Shown piece after piece: positions 53,986 to 60,000 of a DNA stretch of 60,000 bases (its first letter is position 1; every line of letters starts with the position of its first letter). Where the stretch lies: contig CM043948.1 of the NCBI GenBank assembly GCA_014529385.2, forward strand, positions 22,717,451 to 22,777,450. The letters run 5' to 3'. Source of the DNA: Adiantum capillus-veneris (Eukaryota > Streptophyta > Polypodiopsida > Polypodiales > Pteridaceae). Position numbers and translations under genes: made by a program. Below the pieces are notes generated by a model, which did no database searches, had not been told where the DNA came from, and was given only the letters and a program-made list of their open reading frames with translations.

Positions 53986-56900
53986 TTAATCACCCTCAAA
54001 GTATTGTCCCAACTTGTCAACAAGTATCTCTATAACAAGGTTCTCATCCAGGTTGGGTTGTGGATCTAAGTGTTCCTCCTCTATTGGCATCTCCCCAGCT
54101 CCATCCATCTGTACAAATTGTGGTAGCCCAAACTTTAGTTCTCCATTGAGGAAGGCTCGAAGAGCTGAGACTAGCTCGGGGTCTTTATATAGTTTGGACA
54201 CAATGGTGGTTCTAACTTATGAAGACATAAAATCCATCAATTTGGCAATGTTTAACGACACCTTTTGGACTCCAGTCCCTTGATGTGAGGAAGATGGGAA
54301 CTCCGTTTCTTCGATAGGATCAAGTAGTCCCTCTATAAACATTCTTTCCATCAAGAAGTGAGTATGCCAACTTTCCAATGACTTTAAGTCACTTTCTTCT
54401 TGGATGACACTAGGTATGGCTAAGGGTCTATGGACTTGGTGAGGTTGTTGTTGCGTAGGGAACACGATGTCTGTAATCTGGATCTGCCTAGGTGCTGGCT
54501 CTAGATCCCTTTGGGTATCTTCTACCAAACTCCTTAATTGCTTGACCCGCTCAATCTCCTATGTAGGGTTTGGATAGGTTCCTATCTTCTTCTTGGATCC
54601 CTGCCATTGTGGCTCATGAAGATCTTCCTTGTTGGTTTCTATCTTAGTGGTCGTTTTGGTCTCCATGGTTTCACCTGAATCAGAATCCTCTTCAGCGTCG
54701 TTCATATATACAAGGTCGTCACCAGTCCCTATGTTGGTCTTTGAATTGGGGTCTGACTTCGCTGCTTTTGGCGACCTCTTTCTTTGTGTTTTCTTCTTTT
54801 TCTGAGATTGGGCAATTGATGCCGTGTCTCTTTCCTCAAGAATAAAATTTTGTTTTTGGAGCATCGATCATGTGAGTACGTTTACTGGTAGGTGTACTTT
54901 GTGATGGCTCCTCGGTAACTTCAATCAAGTTTAATGGCGTGATCCTCGGTGCATTTGGATTTTTTGGACATTGGGCAATCAAACGATCTATGACACATCG
55001 ATTACACATGAGTATCGGCATTGTAGATGTGCTCGCTTGATTGGTTTGCATTAGTGTGGCGTTCTTTTGTAGCTTAATAGGACACTCGGCTACACGATGT
55101 GGACCTCCACACTCATAGCATTGAAGAGGTGGTCTCTTAGCAGTGTAATTGTTATTTTGGCCTCTTGCCGCAAGAGCAGCTACTTGATATACAGGTTTGA
55201 CTTGTCCCCAATAGTCCTCCATGTAGTATTGTGGACTTTCTTCAAGCACATCCATCACATAGGCAATATTAGGATCTATATCTTCCTCACAGCCTTCCAA
55301 ACAAGCAATAGATGACTCACAACCCACTTGATTCACAGAAGTGATTCTCAGATGTGGTGGTTGCGGTCCTAGCACTGGAGGTGGTAAAGGTGTTGTTTGA
55401 ACAACATTTTGGGCACTAGGGACCATGTGTTGTGATGTTTGTTCAAGAGGTGGGGCCGGCATCAATGCAGGCACTCGAGGTGTGTCTGTCCATGCTAAGG
55501 TTGGTCTATTGGCCATTGCGCGCTTAAATACTATGCAATCCTTAACTTGATGACCATACCTTCCACATGCATTGCAATTCCCATTGAATTTTACTCTAAA
55601 AGTAGGGCATTCACTGGTACTATGCGGTCCATAGCATATTGAGCACCATTGTTGCTCCCTTCTTGGAAACATATGATTGTTTTGCGGAGCACGATTGTCT
55701 CTAAGACTCTCTTGAATAGCCATGGTGAGATCTGCTAAAGTCATCTCAGATATCTTTGGCTCCTTAGCAATAGGCTTTAGGGTCATTGGCTGATGCCCCG
55801 ATGCTTGTGAGCTAATAGATTTAGACTCAACAGACACTCTTTCTCCTTGAATCATTAAATTATCCTCTAGTTGGATCGCATTGGTGGTGACTGCTTCCCA
55901 AGTGGTGATACCTCTAATGACTAGACCATTGTAGATATCCTCATGTTGTAATCCCCTAATGAATCTATCAAGCAATTGGTTATTGTTGAAGCGCTCATTT
56001 GGATTACAATGAGAATTCAAATGCTTCAAGCAACTAATAAAGTCTCTCACCGACTCTCCTTCCTCTCGTTGGGCTTTCTGGAGTGTAGAGGCTACACCCC
56101 AAAGTACTCCCTCTCGTATGTATTCTTTTAGAACAGTCTCCTAAGAGTAGGGTAAATCGTTTTTTCTTCCACCCTTAGGGTTCTATATCAATCCCCATCC
56201 TTTCCACTTAAGGTTAGGCTTAAAGCATTGCTCTTATGTAGGTCATTGTGTTCTCCTAGAGAATCGCATATTTGTTCAAACACTTCGATATGCTTTCTCA
56301 CATCCCCGTCTCCACTAAATTTTTGTGTGAGCTTGGCTATTTGTACTGCCTTACTTCTAGGCTCTCTATCAGGCGTGTTACGCATATTCTTAGCAATAGA
56401 TCGACCAATAGCTTGAGCAAATGTTGCCAAGTCACCTAAGTGAGCAGGCACCGTGGGTGAAGGCGCTCTAGAGACTACATGTGGAGTAGGTATTGGCATC
56501 AGGCTTGGCGCATAGGAAGCCCTTGGGTTCCACGTTGGGTACGATGTTGTGCCATGTGGTGGTCCAAAGTTCATATGTGTGGCCCTAGGCATAGCACACG
56601 TCGAATGTGACATGCTAATGCTAGCCGGTATAGTCCCATGGAAATAAGAACTTGGGTATTGTGGTTGTGGAGCATAGGTTGTTGAAACAATGGGAGGAGT
56701 AGAGACTACATGAGTACGAGGACCCATGGGTGTATACGATTGGTACACACTTGTAGGTACTGTTGCAGGCATTGAGCTACCATGTATCGGTGCTTTACAA
56801 ACAAATGAGGTCCATGGCATGTTTCTTGGCATGCCCATCATTGGGGTAGGCATGGTATCCGTGGTGTCATCAAGGGAAAGATGAGCTAGACTTGGAAAGG

Positions 56901-57885
56901 TGAAGCTATTACTTGTAGGCTCATATTGCACTGAGACCCCTGGCGAAACAACATATGGAGGATCCATCGGACTTACTGAGAGAGTCTCCATTTGCGATAA
57001 GGTCGGTTGTTTAGCCTTTCCTGTATCCAAGAATCTCATGAGACCCATTGAAGGCATGTTGATCCCCTTGTTCTGTCTTTCTAACTCAATGACCCTATGG
57101 ATGACCTCACAAACTCTTTGTTGTTGATTCTCCACACTAGTAGCACCCATTGTGGATTGTAGGACATCTAACCAACCCACGTGATAGGTGTGACCTGTGT
57201 ATAGGTCGGTCAGAGTTTCTGTTTGTAGTTCGTACTCACAGTTCTTATATAAGAATACTCCATCTAGGATTGAGGTGCTAGGGGTGTCCTTTGAGCTAGA
57301 TGCAACGTTGCTTTCTAAGGGTTGGCCCTTAGCAATCGCTCTCTTAGCAAGGATATTGACATAGGGCTTTCGATTTTAACTCTCTTCGTTGCTCTACCTT
57401 GCGTAAGCTCTCAATTTCCTTTTCCCTCGCTGCAAGGATATATCGCTCAACCTCTTGCACTTCGGCAAGGCTTCTACCATCAGGTAATATGACCTCGGAG
57501 GGGAATAGCTCTGAAGAGTCAAGAGGTACAGTGAATGAAGTATTCACTTGCACATTTTCTAAGGGCATAGGCTCTCTGTTGGTCATGAATGGAGAATTTA
57601 CTTCCCCACCCCCCTCATTTACATCATTAGCTCCATGTTCGGAGCGAGTGGCTCTACTAAAGGTTTCCTTCAGGCGGCTAAGCACACTTGGCCCGGACCG
57701 TGGGCCATGGCATGCATGTCTTGGCTTGAGCTATTGGGATTAGGCATTGGGAAACCCTCCATGACGTCGTAGTCAGAGGAAGACTCACTAGCCGCTATGT
57801 TCGGGTCTTGGTTTGTACTACCTTGGGTCCCCGCCGAGGGCCCGGAACCTAAAGTAGGTGGATATTGAGAACTCGCGTAAGTCAA
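53986..57885 (-). pseudogene. gypsy-B gag region with CCHC-type knuckles
   Basis: Capsid/nucleocapsid precursor spread over several frames: 57885-57670 and 57685-57344 (N-terminal, acidic and charged), 57343-56188 (Pro/Thr/Met-rich, then KFSGDGDVRKHIEVFEQICD and HNDLHKSNALSLTLSGKDGD, a retrotransposon gag capsid signature), 56050-54836 (capsid end, then knuckles CSICYGPHSTSEC, CNACGRYGHQVKDC, CYECGGPHRVAEC and CNRCVIDRLIAQC), 54864-54559, 54528-54217 and 54201-53986 (linker to protease). At least five stops or frameshifts intervene, so no intact Gag can be made. CNACGRYGHQVKDC is the canonical CCHC; the others have C-x2-C-x3-H-x4-C or lack the His. Confidence 0.82.
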
Positions 57886-58739
57886 AATTCTCTCTAGTTA
57901 CTCCATCTCTAGCACACGATCAGAGCGCAGATGCATGTGTGTTTGGCACCCTACAAGCGTCAGCGAATAACCTCGAAGGTTAACCGCTTACCTTTTTTAA
58001 GCGTCCGTTTTCACTTGTGTTTTTTACGTTTTTAATGTTTTCTAATGTTTGATTTTTTTTATTACATTGTGTGATAGCTCGAAACGAGCGTATCACTTAG
58101 AGGGTCACTGTGTGCTTTACAACACAATTTTTGGGCATCTGAAGTTCCGTTGGTCCTCAAAAAATCGATTTTTAGCTACGTGTGAAGCTAAAATTCGTTT
58201 TTTTTAAAGACGACTGAGGCCTAGGCCTGAGCGTGATCTTGGGCTTGGGTCTGGGAGATATTTGAAAAATAATAATTTTTTTAATTTCTTTTATTATTAT
58301 TATTATATATATATATATATTTTTTTTAATGGATAAGGTCGCCGCGGCCTACGCGAGAGCACACACACACTCTATCTACCTACTTCTAACTAATACACCT
58401 ACTATTACACACTAACACGCTCTATTAACTCTCACAGATCTACCTCCTACTTACTGTACACAGAAAACTAACAACCTTAGTACACAGAGAATAAACACAG
58501 TACCTTTGAAAACTCTATCAACAAAGAAAACTAACAACCTTAATACACAGAGAATAAACACAGTACCTTTGAAAACTCCATTAACAAAAAAAAACACACA
58601 GTATAACACCAAATCCCTCTTCTCAACACACACACACCCTCCTTCCTTACCTTTCCTACAATAGAAATTGCACCACAAAAGAAGCACAGAGTGCCATTCA
58701 AGCTTAGTGTATTGTAATCCCCTGCAATGGCGCCAAAAA
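57886..58739 (-). other. gypsy-B 5' leader and PBS
   Basis: Non-coding, with an (AT)n run at about 58300-58320 and an imperfect tandem duplication at about 58463-58585 (unit with AACAACCTTAGTACACAGAG and AATAAACACAGTACC). The tRNA-Asp-type PBS is at about 58717-58735 on the minus strand, 4 bases from the LTR. Confidence 0.75.
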
Positions 58740-58972
58740 TGTGCGTGTATGTCACACGTGTCAATGCAAGGAACTTGCCAATACACCACGTGCGAGCCAC
58801 AAATGGCTCCAAGCACACAACAAGCCTAAAGTAGTAAGCTCAAAGATGACAATGGTGTGTCACTCACCGCTCTACGCTTGCTTCGTGGAAGATTCCTCGC
58901 CGCGATGAAGAAGGAGACGCCGCTACGCCGCGCTCAACCGCTTCACCACCGCCGTGTCGCCGCAATGCTCGA

Positions 58973-59014
<42 letters not shown>

Positions 59015-59344
59015 TCTCCCTCTCTCCCTCCCGCATACACACACACAAGGAGATGAAGAAGAAGAAGATGGAGATGGAGCAAGAGCACTCTTCTATTGCA
59101 CAAATGAGAGAATGAGTGAGTTTTCGGTTTAGTTGACTTTTAAATGAGCTCGCCCCATTCACACTTGGGCACCCATGCTTAGCCAACTAATCCCTTGAAT
59201 GTTCCAGTTAGAGTGCGCCTCTCATCGGCAATCACTCTTACCCTTTTCCTATTTGACCGACAAGCCCGGTACCTGACTCTACCAAGTAAATAATACAATG
59301 TCCGTCGTAGGTGATATGGTGTCCGTGAGCCGTGAGGGTTAACA
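58740..59344 (-). repeat. gypsy-B 5' LTR
   Basis: 605 bp. Pairs with 50365-51001. Short CT/CCT microsatellite at about 58976-59030. TSD AGAGC follows at 59345-59349. Confidence 0.92.
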
Positions 59345-59349
59345 AGAGC

Positions 59350-60000
59350 CTATATTTGAAGTATAAATCAAGCCCATGGGGTCATAGCCCATAAAAAGTG
59401 GCTAGATTACATACCTAGAAAAAAAACACACGATTTTATCTTGATTTGCTGTGTAACTTTTGCATGGTTCATATAAGTGTTCTAAGTAAGATTAACAACC
59501 GGCAAGTCAAACAGATGCCTGGGAATAGGAAAATACCAATTTACCTCTAATCATTTTCTAAATTTTGATAAATGTTTATTGGAGCTATGAAGCATGAAGC
59601 CAAGAGCAATCCAAAGAAGTGGAGATGCAAAAAGAAGTTGGAGCGGATTCCAAAATTCACAATTCTTGAATACTCCCTTTGCAAAGCATCAACATAAATC
59701 GAGAAGCAGAGATTGGAATTGGAGGGTCCATCAATCTACTAAGTTATATACCAATATTTAGAAAATAACATAGAATGTGCATCCAATTTACTGTCACGCA
59801 AAGTATGTGCCATCCATTTAGGCATACCTCTAGCTTGCTCATTTTCAGCCCTTTCCTCATCAAGTACATCAGCATCAATAATAGGCTAATTTGTAACATT
59901 TTCAAAAAACCCCATTGGCTATACATTTGCCTCATTGGAATTTACATTCAAACTTCCACCACTAAAAAGAGGCAAAAAAGTGTCATAAATATCGTGTGAG
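59350..60000. other. Anonymous DNA at the right edge
   Basis: AT-rich; no ORF, repeat or element end recognised. It should continue the anonymous sequence seen left of 50360, since gypsy-B inserted between them. Confidence 0.5.

Larger units (their letters stand above)
50365..59344 (-). mobile_element. Ty3/gypsy element 'gypsy-B', full-length ends, pol deleted
   Basis: 8980 bp between LTRs 50365-51001 (3') and 58740-59344 (5'), with the 5-bp duplication AGAGC at 50360-50364 and 59345-59349. PBS (minus TGGCGCCATTGCAGGGG) beside the 5' LTR is of tRNA-Asp type (canonical TGGCGCCGTTGCCGGGG). Order on minus: 5' LTR, PBS, leader, gag with several knuckles, PR1, tail, 3' UTR, PPT, 3' LTR. RT, RNase H, IN and PR2 seen in gypsy-A are absent, so it could move only in trans. 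Confidence 0.93.

Noticed and set aside
58451-58818. Hydrophobic minus ORFs in the gypsy-B leader
   Set aside because: Built on an imperfect tandem duplication in non-coding leader; overlap the PBS and LTR edge.

Overview
The window reads as repeat-dense nuclear DNA of a land plant. Evidence: a spliced plant-type bZIP gene, Ty1/copia and Ty3/gypsy elements primed by tRNA-iMet or tRNA-Asp, a Cassandra TRIM with 5S-like LTRs, LINEs, a hAT-type MITE and a Mutator-like transposase remnant. A large-genome non-angiosperm such as a fern fits the character of the families, but that is inference and the species cannot be fixed from the sequence. Only one ordinary host gene is recognisable: a group E-like (AtbZIP34/61-like) transcription factor at 15146-16799. 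No CRISPR array, operon, tRNA gene or true rRNA gene was found.

Layout. 1-330 and 13352-13500 are pieces of an old minus-strand LINE, separated by a plus-strand LTR element (LTRs 543-1688 and 11831-13351). That element has a tRNA-Met-like PBS and a PPT but no recognisable pol, so it looks non-autonomous (LARD-like). Inside it, 3046-11386 holds two 5'-end-containing copies of another LINE in inverted orientation, bounded by one matching 16-bp direct repeat. One arm is split by a complete 605-bp Cassandra (6314-6918, TSD GGATG). The right LTR carries a 429-bp hAT-like MITE with an 8-bp TSD. After a degenerate copia RNase H remnant (about 13950-14342) comes the bZIP gene, then about 3 kb of microsatellites and anonymous DNA.

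19998-25520 is a complete but mutated copia element (copia-1; minus strand; 192-bp LTRs; TSD ACAAT). 28494-30241 is the 5' LTR and gag of a different plus-strand copia, cut by the 3' LTR of gypsy-A. Gypsy-A (30242 to about 42543, minus) has RT, RNase H, integrase and, unusually, a second retropepsin-like domain after the integrase. It has lost gag and its 5' end, and it carries a second copy of the copia-1 family (35899-40437) plus a 350-bp insert. 42700-50364 is mostly anonymous and holds a broken Mutator-like transposase with a SWIM finger, a pair of direct repeats and extreme simple-sequence tracts. 50365-59344 is gypsy-B, a relative of gypsy-A with both LTRs and TSD AGAGC. It keeps gag and the first protease but has lost RT, RNase H, integrase and the second protease. 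59345-60000 shows nothing recognisable.

Together, gypsy-A and gypsy-B define one unusual family, gag - PR1 - RT - RNase H - IN - PR2-like - repeat-bearing tail, in which each local copy lacks what the other keeps.
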